Source: Clostridiales bacterium PH28_bin88
Lineage (GTDB): Bacteria; Bacillota; PH28-bin88
Assembly (NCBI GenBank): GCA_000987045.1
Contig: LAKY01000013.1
Location: 25,827 to 89,826, forward strand
Length of the DNA stretch: 64,000 bases
Reading direction: 5' to 3'
Of the stretch, positions 41,324 through 50,721 are shown one piece after another. The position numbers and the translations under genes were made by a program. Numbering within the stretch: the first letter of the stretch is position 1; each line of letters opens with the position of its first letter. The notes under the pieces were generated by a model. That model did not search any database. It was not told the DNA's origin and saw only the letters and a program-made list of their open reading frames with translations.

Positions 41324-42322
41324 TTATTCGCTATGGTGACGTAGCGATGCGCCTTCATCTTCCAGGGACAAGTCTTCCCATTTGCCGCAACGGCTTCCCC
41401 AGCGGGCGATGACTTTCTGCCCTGCCTTGATGTTAATGATTTCACACAGATTTGAACAGCCCTTACATTCGAAACTTGTGGACCGGTAATCAATATCGGA
41501 TATATCAAAACCCTTGAAATGGGTCGTCCCACCTTGCCGGTCAATCGCTTGATGAGCCAGCAACGCCGCTCCGATAGCTCCCATTACATTGAAATGCCGA
41601 GGGACCACCACTGGCTGACCCAAAGCCTCCTCAAAAGCGGCCTTGATGCCCTCGTTAGCAGCAACTCCGCCCTGAAAGGCTACAGGCGACAATATCTCCT
41701 TGCCCTTACCAACATTATTCAAGTAGTTACGAACCAGAGCCTGGCAAAGACCGGCGATAACATCCTCCAGATTGTGGCCCATCTGCTGCTTATGAATCAT
41801 GTCTGATTCCGCGAATACAGTGCACCTGCCGGCAATGCGTACCGGAGTTTTCCCCTTTAAAGCATATGTGCCGAAATCTTCAATGGGTATCCCCAACCTG
41901 GAGGCTTGCTGGTCAAGGAAGGAGCCGGTTCCGGCAGCACAAACGGTATTCATGGCGAAATCAGTAACTACCCCGTCCCTTAGAATGATGATCTTGGAAT
42001 CTTGCCCGCCGATCTCCAGAATCGTTTGAACTCCTGGAATGACGCGAGAGGTGGCAACCGCGTGGGCGGTAATCTCATTTTTCACAACATCCGCGCCTAC
42101 CAGTACCCCCGTAAGGGCTCGTGCACTTCCGGTGGTCCCTACTCCCTTGATCGTGAAATCTCCCGGTAATGTCTCACGTATAACTTTAAGACCTTCCTTG
42201 ACCGCCCGGATAGGTTGTCCAAGAGTTCGCAGGTAAAGACTTGCCATCACTTCGCCCAACTCGTCGATAACCACTACATTAGTGCTAACTGAGCCGACAT
42301 CAACACCCAGGTACCCTTCCAC
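41324..42322 (-). CDS. Acyl-CoA dehydratase activase (BcrAD/BadFG ATPase)
   Basis: A 332-residue ASKHA-fold ATPase. Motifs GVDVGSVSTNVVVID, EIGGQDSKII and CAAGTGSFLDQQASRLGI are those of the [4Fe-4S] activators of 2-hydroxyacyl-CoA dehydratases and benzoyl-CoA reductases; the cluster Cys lies in ECxxC-type segments. It hydrolyses ATP to drive one-electron transfer to the dehydratase. Its start overlaps the stop of the next gene by 23 bp, so the three-gene set is one unit. No dehydratase catalytic pair is adjacent, so the target is unknown. Confidence 0.87.
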   Translation of the reverse strand: MEGYLGVDVGSVSTNVVVIDELGEVMASLYLRTLGQPIRAVKEGLKVIRETLPGDFTIKGVGTTGSARALTGVLVGADVVKNEITAHAVATSRVIPGVQTILEIGGQDSKIIILRDGVVTDFAMNTVCAAGTGSFLDQQASRLGIPIEDFGTYALKGKTPVRIAGRCTVFAESDMIHKQQMGHNLEDVIAGLCQALVRNYLNNVGKGKEILSPVAFQGGVAANEGIKAAFEEALGQPVVVPRHFNVMGAIGAALLAHQAIDRQGGTTHFKGFDISDIDYRSTSFECKGCSNLCEIINIKAGQKVIARWGSRCGKWEDLSLEDEGASLRHHSE

Positions 42323-43406
42323 TTGATTGTCCCTCCAACTGCCTTCTTCTTTGTTCTAACAGGTCTACAAAAGCCTCCAACCTGGTCTGAACCCCGGCTT
42401 TACCAGTCTGCTCGTCAATGGTAATGGTTAAGACGGGAATCCCTAAATCGCGACTGACCCTTGGGAGGATGCTTTTTGCAACAATTTCCGGGATACAGGT
42501 AAAGGGAGCTAACTGAACCACCCCGTCAAAACCATTCCTGGCGTAAAGGATAGTTTCGCCTATGCTGTTAACCCCGTGTCCCCCGACCAACTGGTCGAGG
42601 TAAGGCCGCGCTATTTCTTTGAGGTTGTGTTCCCCGTTTGCCATCACGTTGTGTTGGGTGTAGCCAGTAAGGTAAATAGAACGATGGGTTTCTACCCCCA
42701 TTTCCCCCAAGGTCTTTTCGATATCCAGGTTCATAAAAGGTTCCAAAACAACGTAAATTTCCCCGATCAACCCTACCCTTAAAGGACGGCGGGTACGGTC
42801 CTGCGGTACAGACCTGATCATTTCCTCGGCCTTTTCCCGGGCAGCCGCAATTTCTTCTCTTGTTTGGGCGGCATCCAGCAAATCGAGAGATTGGTTAAAT
42901 ACCCTGGTGGTTTCGCCCCGGTGAATCTCATAAGGCCGGATCTGGTGAGACAAGATTTCGACTGCATCTACAGCTACAAGTTTACCCCAGGCGGTTTTTA
43001 ATTCGGAAACAAAACAAGGCCAAGAAACCCGGGTGGGTCTGATTACCTTGCCAATCTTTTTAATAAAGTCCCACATACCCCTGAGCGGGGGATCGAACAC
43101 GAGCAATTCGAATTCATATCCGAGGCTTCTTAAGATCTTTTCATGTAACATCCCGTAAAGCCCCGCCCGGCATGGACCTACACCGCCGGACGTGATAATC
43201 ATCTCGGCCCCTTGTTGCAGTACCTCAACGTAAGTACCCAGAACCATTTTAAAGGGAATGCAAGCAAATTCAGGGGAATACTGCACCCCGTAACTTAGAG
43301 TCTGCTTACTGGGTGCTGGAGGAACCACCGCCTCGTGCCCGAGGTGTTCTACCAGGTGTTTGAAAGCGATGTATGACGTGCCCATATGAGCAAAAGATAC
43401 CTTCAA
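42300..43406 (-). CDS. Activase-associated DUF2229/HgdC-like protein A
   Basis: A 368-residue protein of the 2-hydroxyglutaryl-CoA dehydratase-related group. The N-terminal 'FAHMGTSYIAFKHLVEHLG' and the motif ITSGGVGPCRAGLYGML are shared with the D-component-like family fused to activases in many anaerobes. Conserved cysteines in SPEFACIPFK and GPCRAG may bind an Fe-S cluster. It overlaps the activase gene and is translated with it. It may be a redox partner or a dehydratase-like subunit. Confidence 0.78.
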   Translation of the reverse strand: MKVSFAHMGTSYIAFKHLVEHLGHEAVVPPAPSKQTLSYGVQYSPEFACIPFKMVLGTYVEVLQQGAEMIITSGGVGPCRAGLYGMLHEKILRSLGYEFELLVFDPPLRGMWDFIKKIGKVIRPTRVSWPCFVSELKTAWGKLVAVDAVEILSHQIRPYEIHRGETTRVFNQSLDLLDAAQTREEIAAAREKAEEMIRSVPQDRTRRPLRVGLIGEIYVVLEPFMNLDIEKTLGEMGVETHRSIYLTGYTQHNVMANGEHNLKEIARPYLDQLVGGHGVNSIGETILYARNGFDGVVQLAPFTCIPEIVAKSILPRVSRDLGIPVLTITIDEQTGKAGVQTRLEAFVDLLEQRRRQLEGQSSGRVPGC

Positions 43407-44383
43407 GCCGTATCCCTCCGCAACCGGATCATGTCTACAAAGGCTTCTAACCGTGTCAGCATACCTGCTTGTCCGGTATGTTCGTCGATGGTAAGGCTCA
43501 TAAAGGGAACCCGCCCACGCTGCCTGCTATCAAGTTCCATAATTTTATCTACCATAGCGTCCGGCCCGCAGCCAAAGGCGGTCACATGGATAATACCATC
43601 AACAAAATCTTGTTCCAAGTAATGGTGGGCTGCCCAAACCACTTGGTTGCTGTAATGCCAAAATAACCTTTTAGGCAGGCATTTAATATGACGGCGCAGT
43701 AGTTTGGGCGGAACCATTTCCGTTGTCCAAACGTTGGCCCCTAATTTGTCCAAAATTCCTAACAAATTAACGTTGATATAGTTGTCATGTACTTGGTAAG
43801 GATAACCCAGCACTGCCAAATTAAGGTCGTGATGGCTGGATGCCGGCGCGGGTTCGTCTTCCCCGAAAAGCCTGGCCATGGCCTGGTACGGGAGATACCG
43901 GTCCAGCAGGAGTTTTTGGTATAGACGGTGCTTTCTGATAGCTTTGTGGTAAGCCCGGGTTGCCGTGGACCATCCCGTGTTAAGTGTTTTTCCAATTGCT
44001 TGGCAAACGCGAAACAATTCCCCTCTCCCTTTCATCAGGTCAACCCGGATGTCGATTAACGGTGGTAGCCGGTCAAGAGTATACCGGATCATCTCTGGTA
44101 AACCCAGAAATTTGGGGCAAAACGTAGATTTGTCGCCTACACTGACCATTCGTGGAATAAAAAGAAAATCAACCCGATCACGGATGGACATGACATGGCC
44201 ATGAAACAGCTTGATCGGAACACAAGCATCTGTTACAGTTTCCCGGACTCCTGCGTCAAGGGTGCTCTTGCTGGTCGGATTAGAGGTAACTACCTGCATT
44301 CCTAATTCCTCAAAAAACGCTTTCCAAAAAGGAAAATAACTGTAATAAGTAAGCGTAGCCGGAAATCCGATCTTCGCCCGCAC
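43403..44383 (-). CDS. Activase-associated DUF2229/HgdC-like protein B
   Basis: A 326-residue paralogue of the protein at 42300-43406: both share a 'KIGFP...YYPF' type N-terminus, an ACVP[IF]K motif and a C-terminal FTxID-EHTGxAG segment (DEHTGQAG here, DEQTGKAG there). The start is GTG at 44383, ten bases after AGGGAGG, which aligns its N-terminus with the family; an upstream ATG adds 23 unlike residues. The 4-bp overlap with the next gene supports one transcript. It probably forms a heterodimer with protein A. Confidence 0.75.
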   Translation of the reverse strand: MRAKIGFPATLTYYSYFPFWKAFFEELGMQVVTSNPTSKSTLDAGVRETVTDACVPIKLFHGHVMSIRDRVDFLFIPRMVSVGDKSTFCPKFLGLPEMIRYTLDRLPPLIDIRVDLMKGRGELFRVCQAIGKTLNTGWSTATRAYHKAIRKHRLYQKLLLDRYLPYQAMARLFGEDEPAPASSHHDLNLAVLGYPYQVHDNYINVNLLGILDKLGANVWTTEMVPPKLLRRHIKCLPKRLFWHYSNQVVWAAHHYLEQDFVDGIIHVTAFGCGPDAMVDKIMELDSRQRGRVPFMSLTIDEHTGQAGMLTRLEAFVDMIRLRRDTA

Positions 44384-44600
44384 TGTAAATGGCCTCCCTT
44401 TTCCCCTATCCCACATATAGATGGAGACAACTAAATTATTCGTAATATGCAAATGGAATTATTCGACACGGTCTAAGGGAACCCTTCCGGGTTTAAAAAA
44501 ATGCTAGCTTAGTTTTCCACTAAGAAAAATTCTCTTGTAATAAATTGATTCGCTTGGCATAGGCTTGAAAATAAATGGGCAAGTAAGGAGGTGCATCAAC

Positions 44601-44999
44601 TTGGTAAAAACAAGAAAAGGACAAGGTGACGGGTCGCCGAGGTTACCTGCCGTAGGCATCGGGGTATTATACGCCCTTGGAGCAACTTTGGCATTATCGG
44701 TAATAGCAGGGAGTCTACTACATGTTACTTCCCTACCTGAAACCAACCTACCGACTTTTTCAGTGATCATCCTGCTCCTCAGTGTTTTTTGGGGTGGAAC
44801 TGCAGCGTCCAAAACCACCGGAGAAAGAGGATTGGTCCAGGGGCTCGCGGTGGGCATGTCATACTTCTTGATAACCAGTATCTTTACCTTGGCACTGTTT
44901 CGTTCACATTTTACTGCCGGTGCTGTTTTACAAAAAGCTCTCTTCAGCTTACTGGCAGGCGCCTTAGGAGGAGTTGTCGGGGTTACCCGAGGAAAGTAA
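44601..44999 (+). CDS. Small membrane protein, TIGR04086/YrzE type
   Basis: A 132-residue protein with four hydrophobic helices, matching in size and pattern the TIGR04086 (YrzE-like) family of Firmicutes. It starts at TTG 44601 behind AAGGAGGTG. Its role is not known. A terminator follows directly, so it is monocistronic. Confidence 0.72.
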   Translation: MVKTRKGQGDGSPRLPAVGIGVLYALGATLALSVIAGSLLHVTSLPETNLPTFSVIILLLSVFWGGTAASKTTGERGLVQGLAVGMSYFLITSIFTLALFRSHFTAGAVLQKALFSLLAGALGGVVGVTRGK

Positions 45000-45013
45000 A
45001 AAATACTTTAAAA

Positions 45014-45038
45014 AAGAGAGTAGTGATCCTACTCTCTT
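45014..45038 (+). terminator. Terminator after the TIGR04086 gene
   Basis: AAGAGAGTAG (45014-45023) pairs perfectly with CTACTCTCTT (45029-45038). Confidence 0.75.
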
Positions 45039-45198
45039 ACTCTTGTTTAAACATCTTTCGCAGCACACTCTTTAAAAAATTCGGCAACGGGATGAAGTAA
45101 ACCCTCACGACTCTCACTCCTCCGTACTAACATGTTTATTTTTCCTACATCATATGTATGGGATCTTATACCGGTGACACGTGCATACTGCCAATTTC

Positions 45199-45783
45199 TT
45201 ATTGAACACCTGTTGGCTTCTGCCACAGGTATCCTACACGACCATTTGTGATCCCGTTAACCAGCGCCATACTAAGAAAGAACCCCAGGGTTGTCTCCCA
45301 TGGAGCGTAGTGGTAATACCCAAAGATCCAAGGAAGGCTCATGGACGTCACAAGCCCGGTAATCCATATCCGGCGAAAAAGTATCAAGGAAGCAAACCAA
45401 ATGGCGAGAGATAATTGCCACACGGCTGGAGCCAGTAGCACCAGCGTACCCATAACAGTAAAAAGTGGTGACCCATCTTGGTATTTTCCCCAGTGAGTGC
45501 GGCACGCACCAAAGACCATCAAGCAAACTATTACCCATGTCATAGGTCGTGACAAGCCCCATGCTTGGGCCCACCACACTATTGTACTCCCCTTTAATAA
45601 CCCGGACAATAAAAGAACTAACGCACCTTCCCAGCCAAAGTCCAATAAAGCTTGGCGAAAACAGGTATTTGTGTAGATACCCGGGAAGTGGCCGCGGTAT
45701 CCGAAAGACCGCAATAACCACCATCCTAAAGGCATACGGCCAAAGTAGTAGCTTATTAATATAAGGACCATTGCTTCCGGCAT
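45199..45783 (-). CDS. Divergent PlsY-like membrane protein
   Basis: A 194-residue membrane protein with about six helices. Its N-terminal YYFGRMPLGWWLLRSFGYRG corresponds in position to the LLGSIPFG-x-GVDIR region of PlsY, the acyl-phosphate:glycerol-3-phosphate acyltransferase. The segment HWGKYQDGSPLFTVMGTLVL stands where PlsY has its FKGGKGVAT motif. The GSGNIGATN motif is absent, so catalysis is doubtful. The start at ATG 45783 is behind GGAG. It may be a decayed or repurposed acyltransferase. Confidence 0.5.
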   Translation of the reverse strand: MPEAMVLILISYYFGRMPLGWWLLRSFGYRGHFPGIYTNTCFRQALLDFGWEGALVLLLSGLLKGSTIVWWAQAWGLSRPMTWVIVCLMVFGACRTHWGKYQDGSPLFTVMGTLVLLAPAVWQLSLAIWFASLILFRRIWITGLVTSMSLPWIFGYYHYAPWETTLGFFLSMALVNGITNGRVGYLWQKPTGVQ

Positions 45784-45931
45784 TACTGCCACTCCATTTC
45801 CCGTGGAAACGCATGGCCAACGGCCTACCTCCAATAATCTCTATGACCACATACCTTCTTTTAGAACAAAACCACTTCATACCTTTCGGCATTCAGCGGT
45901 TGTGGTTTTGTTCTTTCCCAAACGTGAACAA

Positions 45932-45969
45932 AAACGCCCCGGGCTTTGCGCCATTCCCAGCGGGCGTTT
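45932..45969 (-). terminator. GC-rich hairpin
   Basis: AAACGCCC (45932-45939) pairs perfectly with GGGCGTTT (45962-45969), 33 bp before the end of the DUF3343 gene, hence probably its terminator. Confidence 0.5.
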
Positions 45970-46001
45970 CATTCCTTAAGTTTTTTCTAAGCAAGATTCT
46001 T

Positions 46002-46268
46002 TTACCCTGGCGGCGAAAGGTGATCTACCAGTAACCTCCCTCTCTCTTTTCGACATCGAAAAACGCCGCTTATAACCACTCCAGCCTCTCGTAGTTGTAT
46101 TTCTATCTCAGGCAAATGCATGCAGTGAAATCGTAGCGCCAATCCGCAATCGCTTGATATTTCCCTGGGAAGCGGGATTAACATCGCTGAGGCTGACGTG
46201 TTGCCGACTGCTTGCTCCGCGTTTAAGGCATGATGCGTGGTACTAAAGATAATCAGACAAAACTCTTC
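46002..46268 (-). CDS. DUF3343 (putative Se/S carrier-like) gene without a clear start
   Basis: The open frame from 46295 to 46002 encodes a protein matching DUF3343: IIFSTTHHALNAEQ near the start, then LIPLPREISSDCGLALRF in the middle, the family's signature with a conserved Cys. DUF3343 proteins are small, YedF/TusA-like, and thought to carry sulfur or selenium. The expected start around 46268 has no ATG, GTG or TTG in frame; a one-base change in the G-run TAGGGTGGGAA would restore GTG-GAA. The first in-frame ATG (46184) would delete half the domain. A frameshift near the 5' end or a rare start is likely. Confidence 0.6.
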   Translation of the reverse strand, partial: EEFCLIIFSTTHHALNAEQAVGNTSASAMLIPLPREISSDCGLALRFHCMHLPEIEIQLREAGVVISGVFRCRKERGRLLVDHLSPPG

Positions 46269-46349
46269 CCACCCTATCCCACTCTTGTTCAGCGTTTACC
46301 ACCGCCTCAGAAAAGCTATTCTCAACTTCTCAACACAAGTCTCTACTAT

Positions 46350-46379
46350 GAAGGTCTATTCCTAACGGAATAGACCTTC
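46350..46379 (-). terminator. Perfect 13-bp inverted repeat after malic enzyme
   Basis: GAAGGTCTATTCC (46350-46362) and GGAATAGACCTTC (46367-46379) pair perfectly around a 4-base loop. There is no T-tract; it may stabilise the 3' end of the malic enzyme transcript. Confidence 0.6.
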
Positions 46380-46394
46380 GTGAATTAAGTCGTT

Positions 46395-47744
46395 TTAGAC
46401 TTCCGGGGCGGGTGGGATGAACCCGTTTTCCATTAACAGTCGAGTCATGTCTCTCGACTCTTTAATCATTTGCGTAGCGATGTTAAACAATTCATCCCAT
46501 GTAAGGTTAATCCGGGCAAGACCCTGCTCTACCGCCTTTGTACCTGTTGCCGCGGCAACACGAGGGTAAACCTCCCATTCTTCCATGGTGGGAATAAGGT
46601 AATCATAGTCCAACAATCCCTTATCCTCGGCATATTGGGCCAGTTCCGTAGCCGCCGCCAAGCACATCTCATCGGAGATGGTTCTGGCGCGGACGTCAAG
46701 GGCACCCCGGAACAAAGAGGGGAAAATCAGCGAGTTGTTTACCTGATTTGGGAAATCGGAGCGACCGGTAGCCACGATCTTTGCGCCGGCTTCCTTAGCT
46801 TCCCATGGCCAAATTTCGGGAATGGGATTGGCGCAGGCGAAGACGATAGCGTCATCGTTCATGGTGGTGATCCATTCCTTCTTGATCACATCAGGCCCGG
46901 GTTGGGACAAAGCGATCAAGAGATCAGAACCTTTCATGGCTTCCGGAATTTGCCCCTTCCTACCTTCGGCGTTGGTAATCTCGCACAGCTCCCACTTTTC
47001 TTTGAAGTCTTCCTTGAGTTCAGTGCGGCCGGTATGCAAGATGCCTTTACTGTCGGTCATGTAGATGTTACCAGGAGTTACTCCGGCTTGAATTAACAGG
47101 TGAGCGATCCGGACATTGGCTGCTCCCGCTCCAACCATCGCCACCTTTACTTCGCCGATTTGCTTTTTGACGAGCTTTAGGGCGTTAATGACTCCCGCCA
47201 CAGTTACCGCCGCGGTGCCCTGTTGGTCATCGTGCCAAACAGGGATCTCCATTTCCTTGCGCAAGCGGTCCAGGATACCAAAACATTTAGGTTGAGAAAG
47301 GTCTTCCAGGTTAATCCCACCGAAGGAGGGCTGCAAGTACTTGACCGTTTTCACAATCTCATCCGGATCCTTGGTGTCCAGACAGATAGGTACCGCGTCA
47401 ACACCGCCCATGTACTTGAAGATAAGGGCTTTCCCCTCCATTACCGGCATTCCGGCTTCTGGGCCAATATCCCCTAGACCCAGTACCCGGGTACCGTCGG
47501 AAACTACCGCAACGGTATTCCACTTACTGGTATACTCATATACCAGGTCCTTTTCTTTTTGGATCGCCTTACAGGGTTCCGCTACCCCGGGGGTGTACCA
47601 GATAGCGAAGTCGTCAAGGCTCCGGATAGCGCACCGGGGTATCGTCTGCATCTTCCCACGATAGAAGGGATGCAGCTTCATGGCATCAGCAGCCGGTTTC
47701 TTAGCCTTAGCCAGTAATTCTTCTTTGGTTGTAACCATTCTCAT
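46395..47744 (-). CDS. NAD(P)-dependent malic enzyme
   Basis: A 449-residue malic enzyme that decarboxylates malate to pyruvate. The N-terminal malic domain has WYTPGVAEPC and the catalytic Lys/Asp region GKALIFKYMGG, IPVWHDDQQGTAAV. The C-terminal NAD domain carries VAMVGAGAANVRIA. It connects fumarate/malate of the methylmalonyl-CoA route to pyruvate. It follows the fumarase genes. A second ATG two codons in (residue 3) has better spacing to AGGGGG. Confidence 0.92.
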   Translation of the reverse strand: MRMVTTKEELLAKAKKPAADAMKLHPFYRGKMQTIPRCAIRSLDDFAIWYTPGVAEPCKAIQKEKDLVYEYTSKWNTVAVVSDGTRVLGLGDIGPEAGMPVMEGKALIFKYMGGVDAVPICLDTKDPDEIVKTVKYLQPSFGGINLEDLSQPKCFGILDRLRKEMEIPVWHDDQQGTAAVTVAGVINALKLVKKQIGEVKVAMVGAGAANVRIAHLLIQAGVTPGNIYMTDSKGILHTGRTELKEDFKEKWELCEITNAEGRKGQIPEAMKGSDLLIALSQPGPDVIKKEWITTMNDDAIVFACANPIPEIWPWEAKEAGAKIVATGRSDFPNQVNNSLIFPSLFRGALDVRARTISDEMCLAAATELAQYAEDKGLLDYDYLIPTMEEWEVYPRVAAATGTKAVEQGLARINLTWDELFNIATQMIKESRDMTRLLMENGFIPPAPEV

Positions 47745-47814
47745 GTTCCCCCTAAAAAGTATTTGGTTAGATTTAACATTACAAAAGTCCAGCCTGGGCA
47801 GATATCACCAGGGC

Positions 47815-48369
47815 TTACCGCCCAAACTGTTTTACGCCCTCTTCGTAGAGATCGCCACCGTAGCAATCGTTGACTACGATGGCTGGCAGGTTTTCTACTT
47901 CCAGCCGTTGGATAGCTTCAGCACCCAGATCCGGATACGCTATCACCTCTGCTTTGGTAATGCGCTTGGCGATCAAGGCCGCCGCGCCACCGACAGCCGC
48001 CAAGTAAACAGCTTTATGTTCCTGCATAGCCCTTTTTACTTCCTCGGAACGGGAGCCTTTTCCGATCATTACTTTAAGCCCCTTTTCCGCAATCAGCCTG
48101 GGGGCGTAGGCGTCCATGCGGTAACTTGTAGTAGGGCCAGCCGAACCGATGGGCTGACCAGGTTTGGCCGGGCTCGGCCCAACATAATAGATCACCTGGC
48201 CATGTAAGTCGACAGGGAGTTCCTCTCCTTTGTCAATCAAATCTACCAGTCGCTTATGCGCAGCATCTCGGGCGGTATAAATAACCCCAGAAATGAATAC
48301 CTGATCTCCAATTCGTAACTGGGTGACGTCCTCATCGGTTACCGGGGTGGTAATAAACTTGTCCGCCAT
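47815..48369 (-). CDS. Fumarate hydratase class I, beta (C-terminal) subunit
   Basis: A 184-residue class I fumarase beta subunit. GPTTSYRMD and the conserved AVGGAAAL and CYGGDLY segments are typical. With the alpha subunit it interconverts fumarate and malate using an oxygen-sensitive [4Fe-4S] cluster. It starts 11 bp after the alpha subunit gene behind AGGAGGTGA. The two-gene split form is usual in Firmicutes and archaea. Confidence 0.92.
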   Translation of the reverse strand: MADKFITTPVTDEDVTQLRIGDQVFISGVIYTARDAAHKRLVDLIDKGEELPVDLHGQVIYYVGPSPAKPGQPIGSAGPTTSYRMDAYAPRLIAEKGLKVMIGKGSRSEEVKRAMQEHKAVYLAAVGGAAALIAKRITKAEVIAYPDLGAEAIQRLEVENLPAIVVNDCYGGDLYEEGVKQFGR

Positions 48370-48380
48370 AGGATCACCTC

Positions 48381-49223
48381 CTATAAGGTTACGCTTTTGT
48401 GACGGGCTGCGTGGCAGTTAATGTTGACCGCCACCGGTAGGCTGGCTATGTGGCAGGGGTAAACCTCGACATTCACCGCCAATGCGGTATTCGTTCCGCC
48501 AAACCCTTGAGGCCCGATCCCCAGCCGGTTGATTTCTTCCACGAGTTCTTTTTCCAGGGCCGCTATATCAGGTAACGGGTTTGAATCCCCGAGGGGTCTA
48601 AGCAGGGCTTCCTTGGCCAGCTGCGCACAGCGTTCAAAATTCCCTCCAATGCCTACCCCCACTACGATAGGCGGGCAGGGGTTAGGGCCAGCCTTCTTAA
48701 CCGTCTCCAAAACAAATTTTTTCACGCCTTTGATACCGGCTGAAGGAGCCATCATGTTGATGGCACTCATGTTTTCACTGCCAGCTCCCTTGGGGGCGAC
48801 GGTAATGGTCAGTTTTTCTCCGGGTACAATTCGTGTATGGATGACCGCCGGGGTGTTATCACCGGTATTCTTTCGCTCCAAGGGGTGATTGACCATCGAT
48901 TTGCGCAAGTAGCCCTCGATATAACCTTTACGTACCCCGTCATTTACCGCGTCATATAGGTAACCGCCCTCTACGTGCACGTCTTGCCCTAAGTCTAAAA
49001 AAACTACTGCGACTCCAGTATCCTGGCACATGGGGACATCTTCATGACGGGCAATCTGGTGATTTTCCAGTAATTGTTTAAGAACGTCTTGACCCGTGGG
49101 TGACGCTTCTCTTTCCAACGCACTTTGGATAGCGGACAGGACATCCTCGCCGATGTAATAGTTGGCCTCCTGACATAAAGTGGCAACCGATTTGACTATG
49201 TCTTCATAAGCAATGGTCCTCAT
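48381..49223 (-). CDS. Fumarate hydratase class I, alpha (N-terminal) subunit
   Basis: A 280-residue class I fumarase alpha subunit. Cluster cysteines lie in PMCQDTG, NPCPPIVVG and the RCAQLA/KFC region. The motif GSENMSAINMM is conserved. It carries the substrate-binding half of the enzyme. It is the first of a fumarase-malic enzyme set downstream of mmdB with a 333-bp gap that includes a terminator-like hairpin. Confidence 0.92.
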   Translation of the reverse strand: MRTIAYEDIVKSVATLCQEANYYIGEDVLSAIQSALEREASPTGQDVLKQLLENHQIARHEDVPMCQDTGVAVVFLDLGQDVHVEGGYLYDAVNDGVRKGYIEGYLRKSMVNHPLERKNTGDNTPAVIHTRIVPGEKLTITVAPKGAGSENMSAINMMAPSAGIKGVKKFVLETVKKAGPNPCPPIVVGVGIGGNFERCAQLAKEALLRPLGDSNPLPDIAALEKELVEEINRLGIGPQGFGGTNTALAVNVEVYPCHIASLPVAVNINCHAARHKSVTL

Positions 49224-49556
49224 CTAACGGTCCTCCTTTCCCATGCCGATCTTTCTTTTTTTCTTCAGATTCTCCACTTATTCCTCCTTTTTTCACCTCC
49301 CTCTGTGTGTACCATTTCTCACCGGAACCACCTTTGCAGTTTCGCCAAGCAAAAAGACAAGATAACGGGATGGTAGCCTCTTATTGTTAACAAAGGAGAC
49401 CGGAACACAATCTCGTAATGAACCGACGACGAGGTGGCAGTTCCTATCAGACGAGAAATGCGACTTTTAAAAGCCCCGGAGGCGATTAAAAGTCGCCCTC
49501 CCCGTCCTAGGTATTTCTCTTTCAGGCAGATAATTCCTGCTTGAATCCTGGTAAAA
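49224..49556 (-). terminator. Gap between mmdB and fumarase with a terminator-like hairpin
   Basis: GCGACTTTTA (49460-49469) pairs perfectly with TAAAAGTCGC (49487-49496). On the minus strand the hairpin follows the mmdB stop at about 60 bp, so it may end the mmd transcript. No other gene is seen in the 333 bp. Confidence 0.55.
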
Positions 49557-50672
49557 TTACTGCAACATAGCGAGTAAAACCCCGGCGGCTACAGCCGAAC
49601 CGATCACCCCAGCCACGTTGGGACCCATGGCATGCATCAGCAGGTAGTTCCGCGGGTTTGATTGTTGCCCAACCACCTGGGACACCCGGGCGGCCATGGG
49701 TACGGCGGAAACCCCTGCAGAACCGATCAGGGGGTTGACCTTGCCCCCGGTTAGTTTATACATCAATTTGCCCAGCATAACGCCGCCAGCAGTGCCAAAA
49801 CCGAAGGCGATCAGGCCCAACGCGATGATCTGCAAGGTTTGGACCTGCAAAAACCGTTCCGCGCTGGCGGTAGCCCCTACGGTGACAGCCAAAAAGATGG
49901 TCACGATGTTGATTAGTTCGTTCTGGGCGGTTTTAGCCAACCGTTCCACTACTCCGCTTTCTCTTAACAGGTTGCCCAGCATCAGCATACCGATCAGTGG
50001 AGCGGCTGCGGGGACGAACAAGGATGCCGCCACCGTAACGATGATAGGAAACAGTACCTTTGAAGTGCGTGAAACCGGCTTCAATTGCTCCATCATCACC
50101 TCGCGCTCTTTCTTGGTGGTAAGAGCACGCATAATAGGCGGCTGGATGATCGGCACCAGCGCCATGTAGGAGTAAGCTGCCACGGCGATAGGTCCCAATA
50201 GGTCCGGTGCCAATTTGCTGGTAACGTAGATGGCGGTTGGGCCGTCAGCCCCACCAATAATCCCGATAGAAGCGGCCTGTTCAGGGGTAAAGCCAAGCGC
50301 CAAAGCACCCAGGAAGGTAATGAATATCCCTAACTGGGCGGCCGCGCCCAGAAACAGGGTACTGGGATTCGCCAGCAGCGGGCCGAAGTCCGTCATGGCG
50401 CCAATCCCAAGGAATATCAGCGGAGGATAAATCCCCAACTTGACACCCCGGTACAGCCAGTAAAGGAGGCCACCTTCCTCCATCAGACCTGTCAATGGCA
50501 GGTTGGCCAGCAGCATGCCGAAAGAAATGGGAAGTAATAACAAAGGCTCATACTTTTTAACCACCGCAAGGTAGATAAGGAAACCAGCCACTCCCATCAT
50601 CAGTACTTGCTGCCAGGTTAGAGCTGAAAAGCCCATCGCTTGTACCAATTCGAGGATACTTTGCCAGACCAA
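49557..50672 (-). CDS. mmdB: Na+-translocating decarboxylase beta subunit (MmdB/OadB)
   Basis: A 371-residue membrane protein with about nine helices. The conserved [13 protein letters not shown] segment (the Na+-coupling Asp of the family) is visible, along with PPIMRALT. It decarboxylates carboxybiotin and pumps Na+ out of the cell. The start is chosen as TTG 50672, right after GAGGAGG; an ATG at 50723 would make 17 extra unlike residues and start inside an inverted repeat. It is the last gene of the mmdA-D-C-B set. Confidence 0.9.
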   Translation of the reverse strand: MVWQSILELVQAMGFSALTWQQVLMMGVAGFLIYLAVVKKYEPLLLLPISFGMLLANLPLTGLMEEGGLLYWLYRGVKLGIYPPLIFLGIGAMTDFGPLLANPSTLFLGAAAQLGIFITFLGALALGFTPEQAASIGIIGGADGPTAIYVTSKLAPDLLGPIAVAAYSYMALVPIIQPPIMRALTTKKEREVMMEQLKPVSRTSKVLFPIIVTVAASLFVPAAAPLIGMLMLGNLLRESGVVERLAKTAQNELINIVTIFLAVTVGATASAERFLQVQTLQIIALGLIAFGFGTAGGVMLGKLMYKLTGGKVNPLIGSAGVSAVPMAARVSQVVGQQSNPRNYLLMHAMGPNVAGVIGSAVAAGVLLAMLQ

Positions 50673-50721
50673 ATTTAGTTCCTCCTCAATTAAAACCGCT
50701 TGGGGTAAACTTTGCCTAGCC

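Noticed and set aside
45272..45892. Alternative 206-residue frame over the PlsY-like gene
   Set aside because: Lower hydrophobic regularity and no ribosome site; the other frame has consistent membrane helices and family-like motifs.
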